Shown: piece after piece, positions 14,480 through 20,764 of the stretch
How the letters are laid out: each line of letters opens with the position of its first letter
Position numbering within the stretch: position 1 is the first letter of the stretch
From: a virus
Length of the DNA stretch: 20,764 nt
IMG/VR virus record: IMGVR_UViG_3300000116_000016
Location: 44,035-64,798 of that record
Reading direction: 5' to 3' (one strand)
Notes under the pieces: generated by a model
The model's input: only the letters and a program-made list of their open reading frames with translations
Database searches by the model: none
What the model was told of the DNA's origin: nothing
Program-made: the position numbers and the translations under genes

Positions 14480-17032
14480 ATGTCAATTTCAGGTATAGTA
14501 TTTGAAAAGAAAAAAGATGTGCTAACAAAGCGCGTATTAGATTTTTTTGAGCGAACTAGATTTTCATATTTATCTGCATTAGAAGACCCAAAAGAATACA
14601 GTAAAAAATGGAAAAAAACTGTAAAGTCTATACGGACTCAATTTGATTCTTTAGATGCTTTTACAGGATTATTGAAAAAACATTTAGATGAAGATATTTT
14701 ATTTGATGAAAGGACAGAAGATGTAACTTCTACACAAGCAAAAAAATTATATGATGCTGTTAAATCATTGAGATTTGAATCTAAAGAAATAAGTGACCCG
14801 TTTGCAGAACAGTTAGGTGATAATGTAGTAGATACATTGTTATCTAATGATAGTGTATATGCTGCATTTATACATTATGCATTAAGAGCGCACAATGTTC
14901 CATTGCCTTCTGAAGCGTGGGAAAAACATGGTCTTCTTCCTGATGAAATTACTCAGGGTGCTATGGGATTAGATTTAGAATCTAAAGATATTCCATTATA
15001 TATTTCTGAACACTATGGTGAAAATAAAGATACTAAGAGAATTAAAACTAAGTTTAGTAGTATGTTGTCTCTGTTAAAGAAAGTATTTTTAGAAGAATAT
15101 ACTAATGTACAATGGAATAAGTTAGTTGATATTAATATAAAAAAATCTGATGATACTAAATCAGAAGAAGAAAAAGCAGATATTAATTTTATAATTCCAA
15201 ATAAGCCTATGTATAGAATATTTGAATTAAATGATATGGAACAATTAAAAGGTTTTAGTGGTGAATATGTTGTTCAAGAAAAATATGACGGAATGAGGGT
15301 TCAATTACATAAGATAGATGGTAAGATAAAAATATATTCTTATAATCAAAAAGATATTACTGATAAATGCCCTGAGCAAGTAGAACAATTAAATAAAAAG
15401 CAATTTGGAGATTGTATATTAGACGGAGAATTAATGTTATTTAGAGGTGAAGAACCTTTACATAGAGCATCAGTAATTAATTATATGTTCAAGAAACCCG
15501 TAGATGGATTAAAACTTAGACTCCATGTATTCGACATAATGAGACATGAAGAAAGAGATTTAATGGATGAACCATTGAGAGAAAGAATTAATATTTTAAT
15601 GTATCAATATTCACAACATTCCTCAGAAGATTTGGCATTCCCATCTAAAAAAGATACTAGGATAGCAGATTCTATCAAAGAAGTAGGCACTTATTCTGAA
15701 ACTATAATGCAACTACCTGCGTCAGAAGGTGTAGTGATTAAAGATATAGAATCTACTTATCAGATAGGTAGTAGAAAAAATCCTAAATGGGTTAAGTGGA
15801 AAAAGTTTGTTGATTTAGATGTTGTAGTATTAGATTCTAAAAAGACTAAGAGTGATTTATATTCTTATACTATTGGTATTGGGCCTGTAACCGCAGAACA
15901 ATCAAGAAAATACAAAACTACGGAATTAAAAGATAAAGCATATATTCCTGTTGGGAAAGCGTTGAATACAAAAGAATCTGTTGAGGTTGGTGAAATAGTT
16001 AGGGTAAAGGTTGATGAAGTAAAGAAAACTAAAGAAGGATTTAGTTTGTATTCTGCTAAAGTAATTGAAATACCTGAAGTTACTGAATCTGATAAATTAG
16101 CAACTTTAGAATTATTATCTGATAAAACTAAAAAATCTATTTGGGAAGATTTAGATAAGCCATTTAAGTATAGATTGAAAGGTGTCAAAAAGATGTATAT
16201 TACTGATGATATACATGGTGAAGCAGAAATATTATTGAAAAATGATTTCGATGGATTTACTATTATGGGTTTTAGTGGTGACACATTGATGGAGAAAAAG
16301 GCGTTGTATGATATTGATGTTTGGAAAGAAGATTTGAAAGCAGCCATAAAAAGTATGCGTTCTGAGTTGAGGTTATCAATAAAGAATAAATTATTAGAAA
16401 TGGATGAGCCAGTTACTTTTGAACAAATAGTAGAGTTTGTTAAAGAACATCATATGGATAAGTTTGAAAGCACTGCTTTTAATTCAGATTTGAAAAGATT
16501 AAAGAAATGGTTAATTAGACAAGAAGATATTGTGTATAATAAAACAGAAGATAATTTTGTGGCTAATAATGATACAATAGAAAAACAACCAAAAAAAAAT
16601 CCTAAAGAAGCAAACTTTGTAATTCAAAGAAGAGGAGATAATAATTTAGATTTTATTATTGAAACATCAGAAAAAAGTATGGCTTGGTTATTTGATATAG
16701 AAACAACTTCGGATGTTTATAACTTATTTGGTAAGTCTGGTAAGTTTCCTGCTAAAATAAGTTTATCGGGTATTAAAGAAGGTAAAGTGATTGATAGTGG
16801 TAAATTAATACTAGGAGTACAAAAGGATGGTTATCATGAGTATAAATTAGAAGGTGATAAGTTTGATACTAGATTACACGTTAGGGTCGTACCTTTAGAT
16901 GGTAAAGATACTTGGGTTACATGGACTGGTAAAAAACAAACTATGTTAGATACTAAAGAAGATGAAGGAGTATGGGATATTACACTTGACAGGTATAAAA
17001 AATTAGACTTACCTGAATCTGAAACCGCTTAG
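14480..17032 (+). CDS. ATP-dependent DNA ligase core within a large multidomain protein
   Basis: 850 aa, ATG 14480. The nucleotidyltransferase core spans about 245-445: motif I EKYDGMR with the adenylated Lys 268 and Arg 273, motif III LDGEL (314-318), motif IIIa VFDIM (350-354), motif IV EGVVIKD (416-422) and motif V WVKWKK (437-442). An OB-fold region follows to about 535. All catalytic residues are present, so it should join nicked DNA using ATP. Motif I with KYDGMRVQLHK resembles archaeal ligases. Residues 1-240 are helical but not a recognisable ligase DNA-binding domain. Residues 550-700 are mostly alpha, and 712-825 (FVIQRRGDNNLDFIIETSEK, then YHEYKLEG) recall faintly the 3'-phosphoesterase domain of LigD, without firm support. 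A ligase in the middle of the head module is unusual. Confidence 0.9.
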   Translation: MSISGIVFEKKKDVLTKRVLDFFERTRFSYLSALEDPKEYSKKWKKTVKSIRTQFDSLDAFTGLLKKHLDEDILFDERTEDVTSTQAKKLYDAVKSLRFESKEISDPFAEQLGDNVVDTLLSNDSVYAAFIHYALRAHNVPLPSEAWEKHGLLPDEITQGAMGLDLESKDIPLYISEHYGENKDTKRIKTKFSSMLSLLKKVFLEEYTNVQWNKLVDINIKKSDDTKSEEEKADINFIIPNKPMYRIFELNDMEQLKGFSGEYVVQEKYDGMRVQLHKIDGKIKIYSYNQKDITDKCPEQVEQLNKKQFGDCILDGELMLFRGEEPLHRASVINYMFKKPVDGLKLRLHVFDIMRHEERDLMDEPLRERINILMYQYSQHSSEDLAFPSKKDTRIADSIKEVGTYSETIMQLPASEGVVIKDIESTYQIGSRKNPKWVKWKKFVDLDVVVLDSKKTKSDLYSYTIGIGPVTAEQSRKYKTTELKDKAYIPVGKALNTKESVEVGEIVRVKVDEVKKTKEGFSLYSAKVIEIPEVTESDKLATLELLSDKTKKSIWEDLDKPFKYRLKGVKKMYITDDIHGEAEILLKNDFDGFTIMGFSGDTLMEKKALYDIDVWKEDLKAAIKSMRSELRLSIKNKLLEMDEPVTFEQIVEFVKEHHMDKFESTAFNSDLKRLKKWLIRQEDIVYNKTEDNFVANNDTIEKQPKKNPKEANFVIQRRGDNNLDFIIETSEKSMAWLFDIETTSDVYNLFGKSGKFPAKISLSGIKEGKVIDSGKLILGVQKDGYHEYKLEGDKFDTRLHVRVVPLDGKDTWVTWTGKKQTMLDTKEDEGVWDITLDRYKKLDLPESETA

Positions 17033-17040
17033 TTAATATA
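17033..17040 (+). promoter_or_regulatory. Possible TATA box for the protease-capsid genes
   Basis: TTAATATA directly follows the ligase stop and is centred about 28 bases before ATG 17065. No Shine-Dalgarno precedes that ATG, while nearly all neighbours have one. Archaeal transcription starts around 25 bases below the TATA box, so the message could begin at or next to the ATG and be leaderless. This depends on the chosen start and on AT-rich background. Confidence 0.3.
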
Positions 17041-17064
17041 GTCGTTGAAAAAAACATATTGCTA

Positions 17065-18252
17065 ATGCTGTCTGCCCCAATGCGTCTTGTTAATCAAGAT
17101 GCACGTGATTTTAGTATTCTAAAGTCAGATGATTTAATTATTGGTGGTTATGCTTCAATAGAAATGATAGATAAACAAAATGATTTGATTACTATTAAGG
17201 CATTAGAAGAGGCTGTTGATGGCTTTATGGTTAATAAAAAATTTAGAAATGTAATGTCTAACCATTCTAATGTGCAAGTAGGAGAAGTAATTGATTCTTA
17301 TAGAGATAAAAATGGTTTAGTGCATAAGACTCACGTAGATGACGTTGGATTTTATGTTGTTATTAAATTAAGAGATGATATTGAAAAAGCAAAAGAAATA
17401 TCTAGAAATATTAGAAAAGGAACATTGCGTTCTTTTAGCATAGGAGGTCAGGCTATTTCTAAAAGAAGCCGTAAATCAAATGATTTAGGTGAATATAATG
17501 AAATAGATGGTCTTGAATTACACGAAGTCACAATTTGCGAAAAAGGAATTAATCCTGAAGCCAAGTTTGATATATTAAAGGAAGAAAAAGGTGAAAAAAA
17601 TATGACTGAAAAGTTAGAAAAAGCCCTTGAGGAGTTGAATGACTTGATGAAACAAGTTAATTCTCTCAATAAGGAAGAAGAAACGATGGAAGCCCCAATG
17701 GAAGAAGACATGGAGTACATGGCTACTGAAGACGGGAAAGATGAGATGGAAATGACTCTTGATGATGAAGAAGCAAAAGCATTAGATGACCAAGACTTAG
17801 TACATATAGAAGCAGGTGAAGAAGTAGTAGTAAATGGTAACCCAACTGCAACTCCTGCACCTCTAAAAGTATCTAAAGAATGGGATGCATCAGAATTTAA
17901 ATCACTAGATTTATCTGCTGAAAATGTTGAAAAGGCTTATGAACAATTCAAAGCAGAGCAATTAGAAAAGATTGCTTATGAAAACCTATCAAAACAATTT
18001 GAAACAAGATTTGTTTCAGAACAGGCTGTAAGAAAGTCTGCTAATGAGAGAGCAGAATATGATGCTCGTACCGAAGTAGCAGCATTAAAAGAAGAGTTTG
18101 CTGTACTACGCAAATCATTATCTGCTAAAGATACTGAAATCGCAAAAGCAAAAGAAATTTCGTTTGGATTACCTGAAGGTTTCCCTGCAACATCAGAAGA
18201 GTTATCTTCTATGAGTTGGGGAGATATTCATAATCTAGCGAGGAAGTTTTAG
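17065..18252 (+). CDS. Prohead protease fused to scaffold domain
   Basis: 395 aa from ATG 17065; TTG 17059 or ATG 17080 are alternatives, none with a Shine-Dalgarno. Residues 1-175 are an HK97-type (U35/S78-like) prohead protease: NVMSNHSNVQVGEV holds the likely catalytic His 67, SFSIGG the nucleophile Ser 125, and LHEVTICEKGINPEAKF the third acidic residue (probably Glu 154). The enzyme cleaves scaffold and sometimes capsid protein during maturation. Residues 180-395 are acidic and helical, typical of a scaffold delta region, with a Met-rich acidic patch and a long coiled coil (ANERAEYDARTEVAALKEEF). The end, LSSMSWGDIHNLARKF, recurs in a neighbour. The capsid gene follows after 12 bases. 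The catalytic assignment is from motif order only. Confidence 0.9.
   Translation: MLSAPMRLVNQDARDFSILKSDDLIIGGYASIEMIDKQNDLITIKALEEAVDGFMVNKKFRNVMSNHSNVQVGEVIDSYRDKNGLVHKTHVDDVGFYVVIKLRDDIEKAKEISRNIRKGTLRSFSIGGQAISKRSRKSNDLGEYNEIDGLELHEVTICEKGINPEAKFDILKEEKGEKNMTEKLEKALEELNDLMKQVNSLNKEEETMEAPMEEDMEYMATEDGKDEMEMTLDDEEAKALDDQDLVHIEAGEEVVVNGNPTATPAPLKVSKEWDASEFKSLDLSAENVEKAYEQFKAEQLEKIAYENLSKQFETRFVSEQAVRKSANERAEYDARTEVAALKEEFAVLRKSLSAKDTEIAKAKEISFGLPEGFPATSEELSSMSWGDIHNLARKF
17590..17594 (+). promoter_or_regulatory. Internal ribosome binding site inside the protease gene
   Basis: GGTGA sits 7 bases before an in-frame ATG at 17602, exactly at the protease/scaffold domain boundary. The surrounding run of A would keep it unstructured. 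This is the same GGTGA type used by neighbouring genes. Confidence 0.5.
17602..18252 (+). CDS. Predicted nested scaffold protein (internal start of the protease gene)
   Basis: 216 aa, in the same frame as the protease-scaffold gene, starting at its Met 180 (MTEKLEKALEELNDLMKQVN). The start has its own GGTGA at 17590-17594 and falls at the point where the protease domain ends and the helical, acidic scaffold begins. Lambda makes its scaffold Nu3 in just this way within protease gene C. If used, it would supply scaffold in excess of protease, which assembly usually needs. The C-terminal MSWGDIHNLARKF would be the capsid-binding end. Evidence is the start signal and domain boundary only; the ATG could be unused. 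Confidence 0.45.
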   Translation: MTEKLEKALEELNDLMKQVNSLNKEEETMEAPMEEDMEYMATEDGKDEMEMTLDDEEAKALDDQDLVHIEAGEEVVVNGNPTATPAPLKVSKEWDASEFKSLDLSAENVEKAYEQFKAEQLEKIAYENLSKQFETRFVSEQAVRKSANERAEYDARTEVAALKEEFAVLRKSLSAKDTEIAKAKEISFGLPEGFPATSEELSSMSWGDIHNLARKF

Positions 18253-18264
18253 GAGTGAGAAAAG

Positions 18265-19641
18265 ATGAGTGGATACACAAACACAATTAAAGATTTAGAA
18301 GCCGCAACCTATGGATTAACTGGCCCTGCCGGAAATGCTCTATTAAAGAGTTCAGGTGTTGTCGGTGGATTCGGAACGCCCCATGACGCTGCATCAAACC
18401 CGTTTAGTGCAGCAAGTGGATTGGGAGATTTATACAATGTTCTTTACGGACAAAAAGTATGGTCAATGCTAAACCAAGAGGTTAACCCTCTTTCAATTCT
18501 AGCAAAAAGACCTTACACATCATCAGGATGGAGAGTTCTAAAGAGCCGACCTACTGGTGGTAGTGGTTCTGCATTTGGAACAGGAACAACTGCTGTTGCT
18601 GCAAACACTGCTGATTTATCTACACCTAGAGTAGACCAAATTGGTGGAGTAGAAGAAAATGCAACATTAGACGGTGCAAATGGGTTTAGACCACTTTCAC
18701 CTGAATACGCTAAATTATTCGTAAGTCCAAAAACTGTTGCTCATTTGTTTGAGTTCTCAGAACTTGGTATGGAATTGGCTGCTATTGATGATGGTGTCGG
18801 AGACATTCGTGCAATCGTTAGAGAAGATATGGGTAAGCATCATGCAGAAACACAAAGCAAAATGCTAGTTATGCCATACGAATCATATGATGATGGTACA
18901 GCAACAAACATTGAAAGAAACTATACTTCTTTGATGAAGATTGTTTCTTCTGCGGGTGAAATCGCGGCTATGTATAATGCTAACTTATTGACTACTGGCG
19001 CAAACAATGGAGATAACTCCGCAGTTGTTGCAGATGTAGTTAATCTGTTTGGTACAACAAGAAGTGTTACTATTAGTAGTAATGCTGCAACAGGTGTTGC
19101 TTCTTTCTTGGATGCAGAGGTTGACTTTGGAGATGGATATGCAGCAGGTGATGCTAGAGTTCTAACTCTCACTATGATTAATAGTATGATTAGAAGAATC
19201 CGTCAAAATGGTGGAAACCCAAAATGTATTCTAACAGGATACGATACTATTCAGCACATTGCTGACTTACTACAAAGCCAAGAAAGATTTATGGATAGGA
19301 AAGAGATTGTTCCTACACATAATGGTGTAAAAGGTGCAAAGGGTCAAGAAGTTGGATTTAGAGTAGCAACATACTTTGATATCCCTCTAATCCCTGCAAA
19401 GGATATGCCTTCAACTGGTAGTAACTCAACAAATGAACTGAGTGATATGCTGTTCCTAGATACAGACCATATGTGGCTATCTGTTATGAAACCAACTCAA
19501 TACTTTGAGGATGGAATTACTAACGGAAACCCATTCGGTGTCGGTAAACTTGGAAACCAAGGAATGTACAGAACAATGGGTGAAACTTGCTGTTCTTTCT
19601 TCAAGGGTCAAGGTAAGATTACTAACATTAAGAGTGCTTAG
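18265..19641 (+). CDS. Major capsid protein (HK97 fold)
   Basis: 458 aa, ATG 18265 with AGGAGTGAG at 18251-18259. It forms the capsid shell. Support is its position right after protease/scaffold, its length, the absence of other motifs, and segments typical of archaeal tailed-virus capsid proteins: PKCILTGYDTIQHIADLLQS (residues about 314-333), then RFMDRKEIVP, EVGFRVATYFDIPLIPAKDM and a C-terminal MKPTQYFEDG. The N-terminus is Gly/Ala/Ser-rich and extended, without the long helical delta domain of HK97, consistent with a separate scaffold. Codons here use C and G in third position more than the AT-loving genes upstream, as expected for a very highly expressed gene. The family call is by pattern and context. 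Confidence 0.9.
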   Translation: MSGYTNTIKDLEAATYGLTGPAGNALLKSSGVVGGFGTPHDAASNPFSAASGLGDLYNVLYGQKVWSMLNQEVNPLSILAKRPYTSSGWRVLKSRPTGGSGSAFGTGTTAVAANTADLSTPRVDQIGGVEENATLDGANGFRPLSPEYAKLFVSPKTVAHLFEFSELGMELAAIDDGVGDIRAIVREDMGKHHAETQSKMLVMPYESYDDGTATNIERNYTSLMKIVSSAGEIAAMYNANLLTTGANNGDNSAVVADVVNLFGTTRSVTISSNAATGVASFLDAEVDFGDGYAAGDARVLTLTMINSMIRRIRQNGGNPKCILTGYDTIQHIADLLQSQERFMDRKEIVPTHNGVKGAKGQEVGFRVATYFDIPLIPAKDMPSTGSNSTNELSDMLFLDTDHMWLSVMKPTQYFEDGITNGNPFGVGKLGNQGMYRTMGETCCSFFKGQGKITNIKSA

Positions 19642-19650
19642 GTGATTTGA

Positions 19651-20004
19651 ATGGCTTTAGCATATACAGTTACTTTGCTTGCAGACCATAAGGGAGTTAC
19701 ACTTCCAAAGGCTGTTGGTGATGAATATGTTGTAGATGCTTTGATAGATGTAACGTCAATAGTCGCAGCAGGGTCAGTAATCCCTGCTTCGGCTCTTGGC
19801 CTTTCATCACTTCATTGCGTAACTATTACAGGTTCAGACAATGCTAATGCAGTGTTACCATTAGTAGAAATTAGTGCCGCAGGTGCGTATGAGAGTGGAA
19901 CATCTTTTGCTCTTATGTTTACAGCATTAGATGGTACTAACGCTACTTTGGCTAATGATGCTAACGGTGGTTCAGTTCGAGTAAGAGCATGGGGCAACCT
20001 TTAA
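19651..20004 (+). CDS. Small beta-rich protein, putative capsid decoration protein
   Basis: 117 aa, ATG 19651 with GGTGAT at 19641-19646 overlapping the capsid gene stop. The sequence is Ala/Val/Thr/Gly-rich with alternating hydrophobic strands (YTVTLLADHKG, LHCVTITGSDNANAVLPLVE, SFALMFTALDGTNAT, then VRVRAWGNL) and no helix-forming charged runs, i.e. a small beta sandwich or barrel. A gene of this size and fold right after the major capsid protein usually codes a cementing or decoration protein, or sometimes a head-closure protein. The codon use matches the capsid gene, pointing to abundant product. Confidence 0.75.
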   Translation: MALAYTVTLLADHKGVTLPKAVGDEYVVDALIDVTSIVAAGSVIPASALGLSSLHCVTITGSDNANAVLPLVEISAAGAYESGTSFALMFTALDGTNATLANDANGGSVRVRAWGNL

Positions 20005-20010
20005 AATAGA

Positions 20011-20019
20011 AAATATATA
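20011..20019 (+). promoter_or_regulatory. Possible TATA box
   Basis: AAATATATA lies just after the decoration gene stop, in the only sizeable gap of this section. Transcription from about 25 bases downstream would start within the hairpin at 20020-20080. It could drive the genes from 20092 on. Weak in AT-rich DNA. Confidence 0.3.
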
Positions 20020-20080
20020 CCATTATAATAACGTAGTCTTATTCCCTTCTTTACTGAGGGGAATGAGATTACTATAATGG
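20020..20080 (+). terminator. Long imperfect hairpin, putative terminator, processing or regulatory element
   Basis: Arms GTAGTCTTATTCCC (20033-20046) and GGGAATGAGATTAC (20059-20072) pair over 14 positions with two G-U wobbles around a 12-base loop. After a 5-base bulge (ATAAC, 20028-20032) the outer arms CCATTATA (20020-20027) and TATAATGG (20073-20080) pair perfectly over 8 bases. No U-run follows, so a bacterial-type terminator is unlikely. The outer arm runs into the GGAGG ribosome binding site of the next gene (20079-20083), so the fold could also limit translation, or mark an RNA processing site separating capsid from downstream messages. Confidence 0.5.
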
Positions 20081-20091
20081 AGGAAAAGAAA

Positions 20092-20508
20092 ATGAGTAAT
20101 GTAAAATTGAAAAGAGTAAAACACGATGGCCCACTTCTACTAAGAAGAGGTGGTACAGTTTACCAAATAAGCCATGATGTTAATTGTGTAGTACCTGTTG
20201 GAATTGCAGTAGGTATGCTAGGAGATGCAGGGCTAGTAGTCGAATTGACAGGTGAAGATAGAGAGGCTATTTCTAACTTTGGGGCTAATGAATTAAGATT
20301 AATTAAGAAAGAATTTAATCTACAAGGTTCATCAGAAGAAGTAGCAGAAACTTTATTTCCTAGTAAAAAGAAAACAAAACCAAAGAAAAAGACTATTTCT
20401 AAACCAAAGGCAGAAACACCTACTAAATTTGAGGATTTAGTTAACGCTGCTAAAAAAGATTCACTAAAAACTAAAAAAGAAAAAGTTGTTTCTGATTTAG
20501 AAGAATGA
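20092..20508 (+). CDS. Small lysine-rich protein of unknown function
   Basis: 138 aa. ATG 20092 is chosen over ATG 20077 because GGAGG at 20079-20083 lies 8 bases before it. Residues 1-55 look like a small beta domain (KLKRVKHDGPLLLRRGGTVY, then VVPVGIAVGMLGDAGLVVEL). Residues 60-90 are helical (ELRLIKKEFNLQGSSEEVAE). Then comes a Lys/Pro/Thr-rich flexible linker (SKKKTKPKKKTISKPKAE) and a charged C-terminal helix. A structured N-terminus on a basic tail would suit a minor virion protein or one that meets DNA. No family recognised. Confidence 0.75.
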   Translation: MSNVKLKRVKHDGPLLLRRGGTVYQISHDVNCVVPVGIAVGMLGDAGLVVELTGEDREAISNFGANELRLIKKEFNLQGSSEEVAETLFPSKKKTKPKKKTISKPKAETPTKFEDLVNAAKKDSLKTKKEKVVSDLEE

Positions 20509-20557
20509 ACCGAAGATTGATAAGGCAACCCCTTGTTTCAGTGGTTGAGGAATAGGC

Positions 20558-20764
20558 ATGAGTGGTTGTAGTACAAGTGGAGTATTAGCGGCATCTACGG
20601 TTGTTTCAACATCAAGATGTAGACTAGTAAGTGTACACATGACTTCTACCACGAATTCTTTATTCACAATTAAAATTTGGGACAGTGCAAATAGCACTCT
20701 TTCAGGTAAAAAAGAAGTATTGCGACTTCATATGCACGCAGGTAATACTGCGGCGGCATTAGAG
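20558..20764 (+). CDS. 5' part of a beta-rich, probably virion protein (runs off the window)
   Basis: At least 69 aa, ATG 20558 with GAGGAATAGG at 20547-20556. The frame is open to the right edge. The visible part is Ser/Thr-rich with beta strands (TVVSTSRCRLVSVHMTSTT, then LFTIKIWDSANSTLSGK). Such a small beta-sandwich start (a strand, a turn giving T-x-x-x-I-K-I-W-D, then KKEVLRLHM) is common in minor head or tail proteins. The gap before it (20509-20557) is short and holds only a weak 5-bp inverted repeat. Function is not assignable from this fragment. Confidence 0.6.
   Translation, partial: MSGCSTSGVLAASTVVSTSRCRLVSVHMTSTTNSLFTIKIWDSANSTLSGKKEVLRLHMHAGNTAAALE

Noticed and set aside
15865-16347. 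A 160-codon open frame on the minus strand inside the ligase gene
   Set aside because: It lies opposite a frame with clear catalytic motifs, and has Ser/Phe/Ile-rich composition typical of the reverse complement of AT-rich coding DNA.
20526-20547. CAACC ... GGTTG inverted repeat before the last gene
   Set aside because: Only a 5-bp stem with a 12-base loop; expected by chance and overlaps the ribosome binding region.

Overview
The window is a gene-dense, AT-rich stretch of a tailed double-stranded DNA virus (HK97-fold, caudovirus type). It carries most of the head-morphogenesis and packaging module, all on the + strand, with genes overlapping or separated by a few bases. The landmarks are a large terminase (6461-7897), a portal (9337-10983), a prohead protease joined to a scaffold (17065-18252) and a major capsid protein (18265-19641). 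The host is most likely an archaeon, probably planktonic and marine: the ligase nucleotidyltransferase core looks archaeal, many genes start just after a GGTGAT Shine-Dalgarno, and TATA-box-like elements stand before some genes. Marine archaeal tailed viruses (magrovirus-like or thaumarchaeal) are the closest mental match. This is inference; no host gene or tRNA is present to settle it.

Layout. 1-853: the end of an unknown gene, then a protein with two Cys2-His2 modules that is a candidate small terminase. 850-5194: two large proteins of unknown function, 532 and 917 aa. 5199-6456: a GNAT acetyltransferase and two small, basic, cysteine-rich proteins. 6461-10983: terminase, a protein combining a winged helix with a LAGLIDADG domain, and a portal with two zinc-binding loops. 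11027-14470: seven proteins of 70 to 449 aa with no recognised family. 14480-17032: an 850-aa protein containing an ATP-dependent DNA ligase core with large extra domains on both sides. 17065-20004: protease/scaffold, capsid protein and a small beta-rich putative decoration protein. 20005-20091: an intergenic region with a long hairpin and a TATA-like box. 20092-20764: a small protein of unknown function and the start of a beta-rich, probably virion, protein.

How it fits together. Terminase and portal package DNA into a prohead built from the capsid protein on the scaffold, and the protease clears the scaffold during maturation. An internal, well-placed ribosome binding site at 17590 suggests the scaffold is also made alone, as lambda Nu3 is made within gene C. 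Short peptides of the form M-x-W-x-D-[IV]-x-K recur at the N-termini of several small proteins and near the C-termini of others, including the scaffold. They may be a docking or capsid-targeting tag, which would mark the unknown genes as internal or core virion proteins. No integrase, CRISPR array, insertion sequence, tRNA or rRNA was seen.
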